DNA of 64,000 nucleotides from a bacterium (GTDB lineage: Bacteria; Pseudomonadota; Alphaproteobacteria; Rhizobiales; Aestuariivirgaceae), in the NCBI GenBank assembly GCA_022842165.1, contig JALHQC010000005.1, forward strand, positions 62,001 to 126,000, read 5' to 3'. A program made the position numbers and the translations under genes. Positions within the stretch are counted from its first letter, which is position 1; the number at the start of each line of letters is the position of its first letter. The notes under the pieces were generated by a model. The model ran no database searches. It was not told where the DNA came from and was given only the letters and a program-made list of their open reading frames with translations. Shown here piece after piece: positions 8,618-16,217 of the stretch.

Positions 8618-9568
8618 ATGGGATCAGTCTCCTTTGCCTCCGCCGCGCGGAAGAGCGCGGCCTTGTCGCTCAAGCTCACCTATCGCGACCGCACGGTTGT
8701 GCTTCTGGTTGCCTTCTTTCTCGTCATGGTTCTCGTCGCGGCCTATCTCGGCTGGTCGGCCACCAATACAGTGAACGCAATATACGAAAAGGCACTGCCA
8801 GTTCTGCAGGCGCAGGGAAAAACGGTTCCTGCCAATCCGGTTGGCGATACTCCGCCGCTCAGTCTCTTTCGCAACATGGTGACATATGTCGCGCTGCTTG
8901 GCGGACTTGCCTCACTCGTACTTGGTTATCAGACCGTCTCAGTCGACCGCAAACAGGGTGTCGTGCCGTTGACGGCATCAAGGCCAGTGTCCGTCAAGGC
9001 GCTAGCGGCCGGAAAGATTGCAGCACTGAGCTTCATCATCATTGCGGTGCTGGGCATATCGGCGTCGATCAATGTTCTGACGCTGCTTATGCTGCCCGGC
9101 ATATCGTTCCCGGCGTCTGACCTTGGCGGGCTCGCCACATTCTATGGTGGGTCAGCGCTCTATATGTTGGGCTTTGCGTTGCTTGGCGCCTGGAGCGCCG
9201 CCAGGTTCGAATCCGAATCTCTGGCGCTTCTCGTGCCGGTTACAGCCTGGCTCACCATGACTTTCATCGTACCTCAGGTCACCGCCAACATCGGGCCAAT
9301 GGCGGCACTCAATCCTATGAGCGCCAACATTGTCCCGCCCCAATCCGCATTCTTTGACTTTACATCAGCCGTCCTGGGGCCGCTTTCAATTGCCGAAGCT
9401 TACCGCTTTTTGGCGGCGAGCAGCCTCCAGGTGATGACGGGCGCCGGCACATCGACCACCTCGGCAAGCGCTCTGTTCACCCTCGTTGCGGCCTGCCTTG
9501 TCACCGGCGCCCTCTACCTGCGCGCTGCAACCACACTGGATAAATCCCGGAGCGCCTATCGTGACTAA
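8618..9568 (+). CDS. ABC-2 type permease (NosY-like), first subunit
   Basis: A 316-aa membrane protein with an N-terminal helix, a periplasmic loop, then five helices, the usual layout of NosY-like ABC-2 permeases. The cytoplasmic segment VDRKQGVVPLTASRPVSVKAL matches the conserved region after TM2 of this family. It begins 1 nt after the ATPase gene and overlaps the second permease by 8 nt, so the pair probably forms a heterodimeric exporter. Confidence 0.85.
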   Translation: MGSVSFASAARKSAALSLKLTYRDRTVVLLVAFFLVMVLVAAYLGWSATNTVNAIYEKALPVLQAQGKTVPANPVGDTPPLSLFRNMVTYVALLGGLASLVLGYQTVSVDRKQGVVPLTASRPVSVKALAAGKIAALSFIIIAVLGISASINVLTLLMLPGISFPASDLGGLATFYGGSALYMLGFALLGAWSAARFESESLALLVPVTAWLTMTFIVPQVTANIGPMAALNPMSANIVPPQSAFFDFTSAVLGPLSIAEAYRFLAASSLQVMTGAGTSTTSASALFTLVAACLVTGALYLRAATTLDKSRSAYRD

Positions 9569-10547
9569 TCAATTGAAGCCGGTGTGGATCCTCGCCGCAA
9601 AGGATCTCGCCGATGCGCGCCGCACGAAAATCTTGCTCGTCTTGTCAGGCTTTCTGACCCTTGCCGGCCTGGTTTCGCTTGCGGTTGCCGCCGCGGCTCA
9701 GAAGGCCGACTACCTGACCTACATTGAAGCGCGCGATCTGCTGGTTTCGCTTGGCAAGCCGATAGCGGACCTGGTGGAGCCGATGTTCTTCCCGCTCAAG
9801 TTGCTGCGCGGCTTCATCGAGCATATCGAGATCATTGGCGGCATCATCGGTATCGTGCTGGGTTATCGCGCGGCGGCGGTGGAACGAGGCAATGCGACGC
9901 TGCAGCTGGTGCTGACGCGGCCGCTGAGCGATGCCCAGTTCATCCTTGGCAAGCTGCTTGGCAACGGCATCGTGATTGCGGCCGGGCTGTCGGCCACTTT
10001 CCTGATTGCCAGCCTGGCGCTCTATGCCATTGGCGGAATCGGACTTGGCTTCGACAGCTATGGGCGGCTTGGCATCACGCTGATGGCGGCCACACTGTAT
10101 GTGGGCATCTTCTTCATGCTGGGCCTGTTGTTTGCCCTGACGTTCCGGAAGTTGCCCTCGGCCCTTCTTGCCGCGTTCGCAGTCTGGCTGGCGCTGGTGC
10201 TCGTCGCACCGCAGATCGGCGACACGCTCGATCCGGACAACCAGGTTGCCGGTGGCATATTCCGCACCTTGAACATCGCCAAACCTCAGGAAATCGAAAT
10301 ACTCAAGACCTTCGCGACATACGAGACTGTGCGTGATGGCATTGAACAAGCTTCGCCGGCAAAGCACTTCGAACGGCTGAGCTTCGCGATCCTGGGCATC
10401 AAGGACACCTATCTCGGCATGCCGATTGCCCAGATTATGCAGGAGCGCATCCACGATCTGTGGTGGCTCATCGGCGTCTTTACCGCATTGGCAGGCATTC
10501 TGCTGCTGCGTCCCCTGAACCCCACCCGTCTGATCAAGGAGAATTAA
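9561..10547 (+). CDS. ABC-2 type permease (NosY-like), second subunit
   Basis: A 328-aa membrane protein paralogous to the upstream permease: an N-terminal helix (ILLVLSGFLTLAGLVSLAVA), a conserved YRAAAVERGNATLQLVLTRP segment and a C-terminal helix. The GTG start at 9561 lies inside the end of the previous gene; the in-frame extension to 9486 is not needed. Positions 9710-9841 recur as a decayed fragment at 17671-17802, so this gene was once partly duplicated. Confidence 0.85.
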   Translation: MTNQLKPVWILAAKDLADARRTKILLVLSGFLTLAGLVSLAVAAAAQKADYLTYIEARDLLVSLGKPIADLVEPMFFPLKLLRGFIEHIEIIGGIIGIVLGYRAAAVERGNATLQLVLTRPLSDAQFILGKLLGNGIVIAAGLSATFLIASLALYAIGGIGLGFDSYGRLGITLMAATLYVGIFFMLGLLFALTFRKLPSALLAAFAVWLALVLVAPQIGDTLDPDNQVAGGIFRTLNIAKPQEIEILKTFATYETVRDGIEQASPAKHFERLSFAILGIKDTYLGMPIAQIMQERIHDLWWLIGVFTALAGILLLRPLNPTRLIKEN

Positions 10548-10548
10548 C

Positions 10549-11169
10549 ATGAAGAAGATTTCCAAGCTTACGGTTGCAGCGTTTGTGCTTGCAACTTCAT
10601 TGCATGCCCTGCCGGCCTATGCTGCAACCGACACCGATGGTGACGGTGTGCCCGACAAGGCCGAGCCGGTACTTGGCACCGACGCGATGAACCCCGACAC
10701 CGATGGAGACGGCGCCAACGACCTCGCGGACAAGGCCCCCGTCAATGCCGACAATTCCATTGCACAGAGTGGCAAGCCCAATGGATTCACATTTACCGCC
10801 AAGGTCGAGGACAATTTTGATCCGGCAACAAAAAAGGACGTTTCTGATCATCTCGAACTCGAGGTGAAGAATACCGCAGGCGAAGACTTAAAGAGCCTGA
10901 AGCTGTTCTACACGATCAACGACAGCGGCACGGGCAAGTCCGAAGCCTACTACAAGCCCCTTAAAGGACTTGTGATCAAGAAGGGCGAAACCGTCGCAGT
11001 GAATCTCGACGAGTCCGGAAGTCCCGGGCATTTTCGTGAGAATCCCAATTCTATTTACCGCACCTCGCAGAATGCAAAGCTCTTCACGATTCAACTCGCG
11101 GCCGAAGGCTACGCCCCGGTCCAGATCGAGTTGAAGAAGGACAAGGGCGGTGCCGAGCAAGCCGATTGA
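10549..11169 (+). CDS. Secreted thrombospondin type 3-repeat-like calcium-binding protein
   Basis: A 206-aa protein with a clear Sec signal peptide ending near PAYA. Two aspartate-rich loops follow (DTDGDGVPDKAEP and DTDGDGANDLADKAP, residues 26-65), of the thrombospondin type 3 / EF-hand-like calcium-binding kind. The rest looks like a small beta domain. It starts 1 nt after the second permease stop, so it should be co-expressed with the ABC exporter and act in the periplasm or outside the cell. It may be an accessory protein or the cargo; neither can be decided from sequence. Confidence 0.8.
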   Translation: MKKISKLTVAAFVLATSLHALPAYAATDTDGDGVPDKAEPVLGTDAMNPDTDGDGANDLADKAPVNADNSIAQSGKPNGFTFTAKVEDNFDPATKKDVSDHLELEVKNTAGEDLKSLKLFYTINDSGTGKSEAYYKPLKGLVIKKGETVAVNLDESGSPGHFRENPNSIYRTSQNAKLFTIQLAAEGYAPVQIELKKDKGGAEQAD

Positions 11170-11184
11170 TGGATTGCTGCTTTG

Positions 11185-11212
11185 GCCCAGCGCTATTCCG
11201 AACGCGCTGGGC
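11185..11212 (+). terminator. Hairpin at the end of the ABC/TSP3 operon
   Basis: Perfect 9-bp inverted repeat (GCCCAGCGC / GCGCTGGGC) with a 10-nt loop, starting 15 nt after the stop of the TSP3-like gene. There is no T-run; it is probably an operon end. Confidence 0.55.
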
Positions 11213-11369
11213 TGAGCCCTTGTCCTTCGCAATCCGCCGGAGCTGACGGCGGGAGCGAAAGCGCCGAAGTTCGCCACGGCAAGGCAATTCGCCTTGTCCG
11301 TGGCGATTCTCCGTCCGGCTGTCTCGCGCTTGGCTGTGGGGCAAGGCGGTGCGGCACCTTCATCCGAGC

Positions 11370-11403
11370 AAAAAAAGCCAGGCAGACTGTCGGCCTGCCT
11401 GGC
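11370..11403 (-). terminator. Rho-independent terminator of the acidic repeat protein gene
   Basis: Read on the minus strand, a 9-bp stem (GCCAGGCAG / CTGCCTGGC) with a 9-nt loop is followed by seven T. It sits 25 bp after the stop of the minus-strand gene 11428-11769, a textbook intrinsic terminator. Confidence 0.85.
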
Positions 11404-11427
11404 TCAATGGTGTCAAGTCAATCGGGT

Positions 11428-11769
11428 TCAGTTTTCGCCGTTCTCTTCCCCTTGGTTTTCGTGTTCGGAGTTGGCGCCTCCTTTGTCCGGGCCATCGTTC
11501 CCGGACTCGACATTGCCTTCGTCCTGGGTGCCATCATTCGATTCGACAGTGCCCTCGTCCTGAGCACCATCATTCGATTCGACTTTCCCTTCGTCCTGGA
11601 CGCCATCCTGGGTTTCGGCATCTTTGCCGTTGTTCTGGCCGTTTTCCGCGACCTTGAGGACACCGTGCGGGATTGCCAACTGGGGGCTTCCAGCGACGGC
11701 CACTCCGGCCAAGCCAAGGCCCAGCGGTAGCAGAATGAGACTGGCCAGAACGAATTTGCGATGTGTCAT
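11428..11769 (-). CDS. Secreted acidic low-complexity repeat protein
   Basis: A 113-aa protein with a signal peptide (hydrophobic residues 7-26, cleavage near AVAG). The mature chain is dominated by Asp, Glu, Asn, Gly and Gln. Residues 55-90 are three 12-residue repeats of the form DGxQDEGxVESN. Such a chain should be disordered, strongly negative, and able to bind cations. It has its own terminator and converges on the ABC/TSP3 operon, whose secreted product is also acidic and calcium-binding. Not recognised as a named family. Confidence 0.7.
   Translation of the reverse strand: MTHRKFVLASLILLPLGLGLAGVAVAGSPQLAIPHGVLKVAENGQNNGKDAETQDGVQDEGKVESNDGAQDEGTVESNDGTQDEGNVESGNDGPDKGGANSEHENQGEENGEN
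11500..11607 (-). repeat. Three in-frame 36-bp tandem repeats
   Basis: They encode three copies of a 12-residue acidic unit inside the gene 11428-11769. The copies differ at a few positions. An in-frame repeat like this can expand or contract without disrupting the protein. Confidence 0.75.
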
Positions 11770-12081
11770 GTCGATCTCCTTGATCAGCGCAAAGGCATCA
11801 TGCCCTTGTGCGTATCTTGAAGATGTTGCCCGATTGGGACCTGGTGGCGGCTCCCGAGTTACAATTTCGTATGCTCTGCCGGACCTTACCGTTTGTTAAA
11901 CGGGCGGTAAGCGTGCCGAGAGTTGGCGCGTGGCAATCTGCAGGCCATGACCAAGCAGACAAGAACAGTTGACAAGATGACCCCGCCCGATGTCAGAGAT
12001 CACCCGACCGAACCGGATTCCGCCGGACGGCCGCTCCACGTCACGAATTCGGGTATCGAGAAGGCAAGAATACCGGCAGGC
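11770..12081. other. Divergent intergenic region, 312 bp, with nested inverted repeat
   Basis: It separates the acidic repeat protein (minus) from the response regulator (plus). Apart from the inverted repeat at 11885-11911, no gene is seen. An in-frame extension of the response regulator back to 11923 looks non-native. Confidence 0.5.
11885..11911. promoter_or_regulatory. Nested inverted repeat upstream of the two-component genes
   Basis: Outer arms CTTACC / GGTAAG enclose inner arms CCGTTT / AAACGG. It lies about 170 bp before the response regulator start. The CTTAC/GTAAG half-site also forms the CTTACA-AAGA-TGTAAG palindromes at 15880 and 17858, so these could be sites for the same regulator. 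Inference only. Confidence 0.35.
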
Positions 12082-12756
12082 ATGAAGATACTCATCATAG
12101 AAGATGATGCCCGCATGGCGGATTATGTGGTGCGGGGTCTGAAGGAACACGGTCACGTGGTCGATCACGCTGCCAATGGCAAGGACGGCCTGTTTCTCGC
12201 CGCAGGAGAACGATACGATGCCCTCATCGTGGACAGGATGCTGCCTGGTGTCGATGGGCTGACAATTGTCAAAATGCTGCGTGCCACCGGCAATCAGTCT
12301 CCCGTCATCTTCCTCACGACAATGGGGGGAATTGACGATAGGGTCGAAGGCCTGAATGCCGGCGCCGACGACTATCTCGTCAAGCCGTTTGCCTTCTCCG
12401 AACTTCTGGCCCGGCTCGGTGCGGTGCTTCGGCGGCCGCCGATCAGCCAAACGAAAACAGTTCTGCGGGTTGGTGACTTGGAGATGGATCTGCTTAAGCG
12501 AGCTGTTACACGATCCGGGAAGGCGATCGACCTTCAACCTCAGGAGTTCAAGCTGCTTGAATATCTCATGCGCAGCGAAGGCCGGGTGGTGACGCGTACC
12601 ATGTTGCTGGAGACTGTCTGGGATTTCCACTTCGATCCGCAAACAAGCATCGTTGAAACCCACATCAGCCGCCTGCGCGCCAAGATCGACAAAGGTTTCG
12701 GCAAGGAACTCCTGAAGACGCTGCGCGGTGTTGGATACACGCTCCGTGCTGAATAG
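12082..12756 (+). CDS. OmpR/PhoB-family response regulator
   Basis: A 224-aa regulator: receiver domain from MKILIIEDDARMADYV with acidic residues at the N-terminus, phosphoacceptor D51 (VDRMLPG) and Lys in the KPF motif. A C-terminal winged helix follows, ending in ETHISRLRAKID. It is of the CusR/QseB type. The ATG at 12082 has GGCAGG upstream; an in-frame extension to 11923 adds 53 residues with no family match. It overlaps the sensor kinase gene by 11 nt. Nearby candidate targets share CTTAC/GTAAG palindromes. Confidence 0.92.
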   Translation: MKILIIEDDARMADYVVRGLKEHGHVVDHAANGKDGLFLAAGERYDALIVDRMLPGVDGLTIVKMLRATGNQSPVIFLTTMGGIDDRVEGLNAGADDYLVKPFAFSELLARLGAVLRRPPISQTKTVLRVGDLEMDLLKRAVTRSGKAIDLQPQEFKLLEYLMRSEGRVVTRTMLLETVWDFHFDPQTSIVETHISRLRAKIDKGFGKELLKTLRGVGYTLRAE

Positions 12757-14122
12757 CCGCATCTTTCGGACGATCAGCTTTCAGCTGACGGCTCTGTTTT
12801 GCCTGATCTTCGCGGCTTGTCTGGTAGCGTTGCTTTTCACAACATATCTCACAACCTATGCGGCGTTGCGCACCCAGATGCAGACAGATGTCCGGAGCCA
12901 GCTCAATATGCTCGCGGAAGAGGCTAATTCGGACGGCGTCGACACCATTATACAGGACATCAAGGAGCGAACCGCCAGCGCCAAGAATTCGGGCTTCTAC
13001 TTCCTTGGCGACTCTTCGGGCCAAAAACTGGCTGGCAACATAGACAGTGTGGTTCCGGTTGACGGCTGGTCCGAAGGCACCGTTGGCGAAGCTGCAATGG
13101 CCAAGATCGAGATATTGCCCGATGAAGATCACGAAATCTGGGGGGAGGGCATACACCTGTCGGATGGATACTTTCTTTATGTGGGTGAGGATTCTTACCG
13201 GTTGCGGGCGGCGCAAGAGGCTATCGTTGACAGCTTCTTGTGGTCAGCTGCGCTGGCATTTGTTCTGGCGGTTGCTGCAGGATATCTCGCGAGCCGGGGA
13301 TTCCTGCAGCGCATAGACGATATCAATACCACCAGCCTTGCCATCATGGACGGCAAGCTGAAGCAGCGCATTCCCGTGCGTGGCACAGCCGACGAAATTG
13401 ACCGGCTGTCCGCCAACCTCAATCGCCTGTTCGAGAGCAATCAGTCCCTGCTCGAAAGCCTGAAACAGGTCAGCTCGAACATTGCCCATGATCTCAGGTC
13501 ACCCCTGACCCGCTTGCGTCAGGGCCTGGAGGAAGCAAAGGCAAGGCCCGCTAGCAATGCCTCCTATTCAGCAGCTATCGACAATGCTATCGCGGAGTCT
13601 GACCAGTTGCTGGCAACCTTTGCAGCACTTCTGCGCATCGCCCAGATCGAGTCCGGATCACGCAAGGCAGGATTCAAGGATGTGGATCTGTCAGGCCTTT
13701 TCGAGCGGGTCGCCGACGCCTATCAGGCCGTTGCCGAGGATCAGGCGAAGGCCCTCGAAGTATCCGTCCCGGATAGCATTCACTATTTTGGCGATGGCGA
13801 ATTATTGTTGCAGATGATCGTGAATCTTGTCGAAAACGCCATTCGTCATACGGCAGCAGGCACGCGAGTTTCATTGAGCCTCAGCAACTCTGAGGCTGGC
13901 CCCCGCGCGACGATTGTCGACAACGGTCCCGGCATCCCTGCCGAGCAACGCGGCAAGGTATTCGAACATTTCTATAGGCTTGACTCCTCCAGAACTTCGG
14001 CAGGCAATGGGCTTGGATTGGCGCTGGTTTCAGCCATTGCCACACTGCACGGCATTAAACTGACACTGGAGGACAATTGCCCTGGCCTGCGCGTTGTGAT
14101 GGCGTTTCCACCACAGAGATGA
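12746..14122 (+). CDS. Sensor histidine kinase (EnvZ/CusS type)
   Basis: A 458-aa inner-membrane kinase. TM1 is near residues 10-35, followed by a periplasmic domain of about 130 residues, TM2 and HAMP. The HisKA domain has phospho-accepting H248 (NIAHDLRSPLTRLRQ). The HATPase domain has N-box NLVENAIRH, DNGPGIP and GNGLGLALV. The GTG start at 12746 overlaps the response regulator stop, giving translational coupling. The periplasmic domain is not recognised, so the signal is unknown. Confidence 0.9.
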   Translation: MLNSRIFRTISFQLTALFCLIFAACLVALLFTTYLTTYAALRTQMQTDVRSQLNMLAEEANSDGVDTIIQDIKERTASAKNSGFYFLGDSSGQKLAGNIDSVVPVDGWSEGTVGEAAMAKIEILPDEDHEIWGEGIHLSDGYFLYVGEDSYRLRAAQEAIVDSFLWSAALAFVLAVAAGYLASRGFLQRIDDINTTSLAIMDGKLKQRIPVRGTADEIDRLSANLNRLFESNQSLLESLKQVSSNIAHDLRSPLTRLRQGLEEAKARPASNASYSAAIDNAIAESDQLLATFAALLRIAQIESGSRKAGFKDVDLSGLFERVADAYQAVAEDQAKALEVSVPDSIHYFGDGELLLQMIVNLVENAIRHTAAGTRVSLSLSNSEAGPRATIVDNGPGIPAEQRGKVFEHFYRLDSSRTSAGNGLGLALVSAIATLHGIKLTLEDNCPGLRVVMAFPPQR

Positions 14123-14124
14123 AA

Positions 14125-14152
14125 GCCACCTTGTTCAAAATCACAAGGTGGC
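14125..14152 (+). terminator. Hairpin after the two-component operon
   Basis: Perfect 10-bp stem (GCCACCTTGT / ACAAGGTGGC) with an 8-nt loop, 2 nt after the kinase stop and between convergent genes. There is no clear T-tract. Confidence 0.6.
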
Positions 14153-14175
14153 CAAGGTGAATGAGGTTCCGGCGC

Positions 14176-14556
14176 TTACAGGCTTGGATTATCCAAGACC
14201 GCGATGAGGTCGGACAAGTCCTTTTTCATTTCATCAGGGGTGGCTGACGGATAGCGCACAGTTGAGAGAGCCACATCGGATGCGTCATCAATCTTCCGCC
14301 AGGTTTCCGTGTCGAGCTTGCGAAGCTTCTTCGCACTTTGGTCCCACGCTGTTTCATAGTCGTTGATGCGCTTCACAGCATCTTGCGTCTTGCCGGCCTC
14401 GACCAGGGCGAGTGTATCAGCGACGATCTTGCGCATGCCGGAAAGGTCTCCCAGTTTCGAAAGTGTCGTTGCCGCCATGGCCGGTTGAACCTGGATGATG
14501 GCGGGCGCGGCGATAGATGAGGTCAAGAGTCCCATTGCCATAAGAAGTCTCTTCAA
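14176..14556 (-). CDS. Small secreted helical protein of unknown function
   Basis: A 126-aa protein with a Sec signal peptide (LLMAMGLLTSSIAAPAI to PAMA) and a helical mature part rich in Lys, Asp and Trp. The start is a TTG at 14556, chosen because a perfect AGGAGG lies 5 nt upstream; the in-frame ATG at 14601 has no such site. It lies between the two-component genes and the outer-membrane protein and reads in the same direction as the latter. Family not recognised; role may be periplasmic sensing or stress. Confidence 0.65.
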   Translation of the reverse strand: MKRLLMAMGLLTSSIAAPAIIQVQPAMAATTLSKLGDLSGMRKIVADTLALVEAGKTQDAVKRINDYETAWDQSAKKLRKLDTETWRKIDDASDVALSTVRYPSATPDEMKKDLSDLIAVLDNPSL

Positions 14557-14671
14557 AACGTCCTCCTGAAGTGAGCGGGAACGATTTCCCGCATAGTGCA
14601 AATCTACAGATCAAACATCACGGGAACTGGGCTGCGCACTTACTTGTCTGTAAACCGTGGGTGGCGCGCGA

Positions 14672-15817
14672 TCAGTGTGAAAAGGGGACGCTCGCACCAA
14701 ATTCCGTCGCAAGCTTGATTCCGACGGTCTGCACGTCTTCGCCATCCACCGTGGAGAAACTGTATCCCGCTCCCACCGACCATTTTTCGCCCGCGAGAGA
14801 GACTGTGTCGCCAAGATCATACATGGCCGTGGCGTCAAAGAGATGCGCGGTCGCATCAGCGCCGCCGGACACCAGCGTCCTTTGCTGGGAATAGGCTATC
14901 GAATATGTCATCGAACCCATTTCCAATGCGCCGGAACCCGTCAAGACCATGGCATTGTCGGCCGTACCGTCAAAATTCCTGAGAAATGCCGCCTCCCCGA
15001 ACAGGCGCAACGTTGCTTCATCCGTAAGGGAGATGGACTTGTTGATGCTGCCCAGAAAGCCGAGTTCATTGCCATCGCTGCCGTCCCCTCCCTTTTGATA
15101 GCGGGCGGCGAGCTGGTATCCGAAATCGCCTTCATCATAGCAGACATCGGTCTCGGCACCCATGCAGCCATCGAGCGCCACGGCGAAGGACGAGACCCCG
15201 GCGGTATTGCCCGCAACGCCGTCTGCCAAAGACGTGCGGCCACGGTTGCTGAAAAGCGACGCGCTCAAAAACGTCCGGTCGATGGTGAAGGCGCTGGCCT
15301 GCAACGTGTTGGCCATGCCGCCCGCATCAAAACTGACACTGGCGCCGCCGCCAATCCGCTCTGCGAGGTCATACCCGTCAGCCAGATCGGTGCCATGGAG
15401 GCCGGGGGTCACATCCCATGCACGGCCGAAGACCGGATGGATTTTTCCACCCCAGATGCTGACATTTTCGAAGTCATATTGGGCCTGCAGCACATCGGCA
15501 TACAGCCCCAGCCCCGAGAATATCATGTCGTCACCGGGATTGGGATCAATCACTTTTTCTGTAACGATATTGGCGATGAATGACAACGAGTCGGTCGCCT
15601 TCATTGTGAAGTTGTTCTCGGAGGTCGGCAGCAGCAGGTAACTGTTGCCGATGGCAGAATCACTGGGGTGAAGCCATTCGCCTGTCAGATCCGCTGTTCC
15701 TTCGTAGACCAGGCAGGGACTGGTGCAGTCCTCTGGTGCAGTTGCATCTGCAGCAAATGCCGAACTGTTTGGAATGGCGGCAGCAACCAAAAGGACGAGC
15801 GTAGAGACCGAGCGCAT
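14672..15817 (-). CDS. Outer-membrane beta-barrel (porin-like) protein
   Basis: A 381-aa protein with a signal peptide ending in AFAA. Alternating amphipathic strands run throughout, with many Gly and aromatic residues and a terminal strand of the TVGIKLATEFG type. A Cys pair lies near the N-terminus (CTSPC). The length and pattern fit a barrel of porin type. Its promoter region lies inside the duplicated block shared with 17803-18133 and contains a CTTACA/TGTAAG palindrome, suggesting co-regulation with the small secreted proteins. Specificity unknown. Confidence 0.7.
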   Translation of the reverse strand: MRSVSTLVLLVAAAIPNSSAFAADATAPEDCTSPCLVYEGTADLTGEWLHPSDSAIGNSYLLLPTSENNFTMKATDSLSFIANIVTEKVIDPNPGDDMIFSGLGLYADVLQAQYDFENVSIWGGKIHPVFGRAWDVTPGLHGTDLADGYDLAERIGGGASVSFDAGGMANTLQASAFTIDRTFLSASLFSNRGRTSLADGVAGNTAGVSSFAVALDGCMGAETDVCYDEGDFGYQLAARYQKGGDGSDGNELGFLGSINKSISLTDEATLRLFGEAAFLRNFDGTADNAMVLTGSGALEMGSMTYSIAYSQQRTLVSGGADATAHLFDATAMYDLGDTVSLAGEKWSVGAGYSFSTVDGEDVQTVGIKLATEFGASVPFSH

Positions 15818-15879
15818 GGGAACTCCTGAAAGGGAACTCCCGCATTAGTGAGGGCACCTTACGCAAATGCGGCGCCGCA

Positions 15880-15895
15880 CTTACAAAGATGTAAG
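15880..15895. promoter_or_regulatory. CTTACA-AAGA-TGTAAG palindrome, copy 1
   Basis: Perfect 6-bp arms around AAGA, located between the divergent outer-membrane barrel gene and the small secreted-protein gene. It is identical in copy 2. Candidate operator for the neighbouring OmpR-type regulator (inference). Confidence 0.4.
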
Positions 15896-15967
15896 CTTGC
15901 ATTCAAAGCCCTGTAAGCCCCGGTTTGGCAAAACCCATGGCGCTGGAGGCAGGCCAATTGCCATGAG

Positions 15968-15987
15968 ACCTCCTGGATTTTGGAGGT
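15968..15987 (+). promoter_or_regulatory. Hairpin masking the Shine-Dalgarno, copy 1
   Basis: ACCTCC (15968-15973) can pair with GGAGGT (15982-15987), which contains the Shine-Dalgarno of the gene starting at 15993. The loop is 8 nt. The same arms with a different loop sequence occur in copy 2, so the pairing is retained while the loop has changed. Confidence 0.4.
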
Positions 15988-15992
15988 ATCCC

Positions 15993-16205
15993 ATGAAGAA
16001 GTTCCTGCTCGTGTCCTCGCTGATTGCAGTGACCACGGTTTCCGGTTTCAGCACACTCGCCAACGCGGCTGCTGCCGTTCCCTGCGAAGATGTTCTTGCT
16101 ACCCTGAACGATGGCTTGACCAAGGCCAAGCTGAGTGATGCCGACGCGAAAGCCGAGCACCATGAGTGCCTTCGGCCGGGCTCGAACCCCGCCTCCTCGA
16201 GCTGA
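15993..16205 (+). pseudogene. Truncated copy of small secreted protein (first duplicate)
   Basis: Residues 1-54 match the intact paralogue at 17971-18234: signal peptide MKKFLLVSSLIAVTTV and the mature PCEDVLATLNDGLTKAKLS. After AKA the sequence diverges into a short unrelated tail ending at 16205, losing the second conserved Cys. The breakpoint at 16155 marks the edge of inserted DNA carrying a GT61 glycosyltransferase. It could still be translated, but the C-terminal third is gone. Confidence 0.75.
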
Positions 16206-16217
16206 GCGCCACAACCC

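Larger units (their letters stand above)
15825..16155. repeat. 331-bp direct duplication, copy 1
   Basis: It matches 17803-18133 at a constant offset of 1978 bp with no indels that I can see. It covers a promoter region and the first 54 or so codons of a small secreted-protein gene. Similarity stops abruptly after 16155, where unrelated sequence begins. Confidence 0.9.

Noticed and set aside
9645-10565. 306-aa minus-strand ORF opposite the second ABC permease
   Set aside because: Antisense shadow; the permease on the plus strand is clear and in an operon.
11500-11607. 36-bp repeats as a CRISPR array
   Set aside because: Repeats are contiguous and in frame with no spacers, and no cas genes are near.
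11182-11730. 182-aa plus-strand ORF opposite the acidic repeat protein
   Set aside because: The minus strand has a signal peptide, repeats and a terminator; the plus reading mirrors the repeats.
14843-15583. 246-aa plus-strand ORF opposite the outer-membrane barrel
   Set aside because: Antisense shadow without family features.
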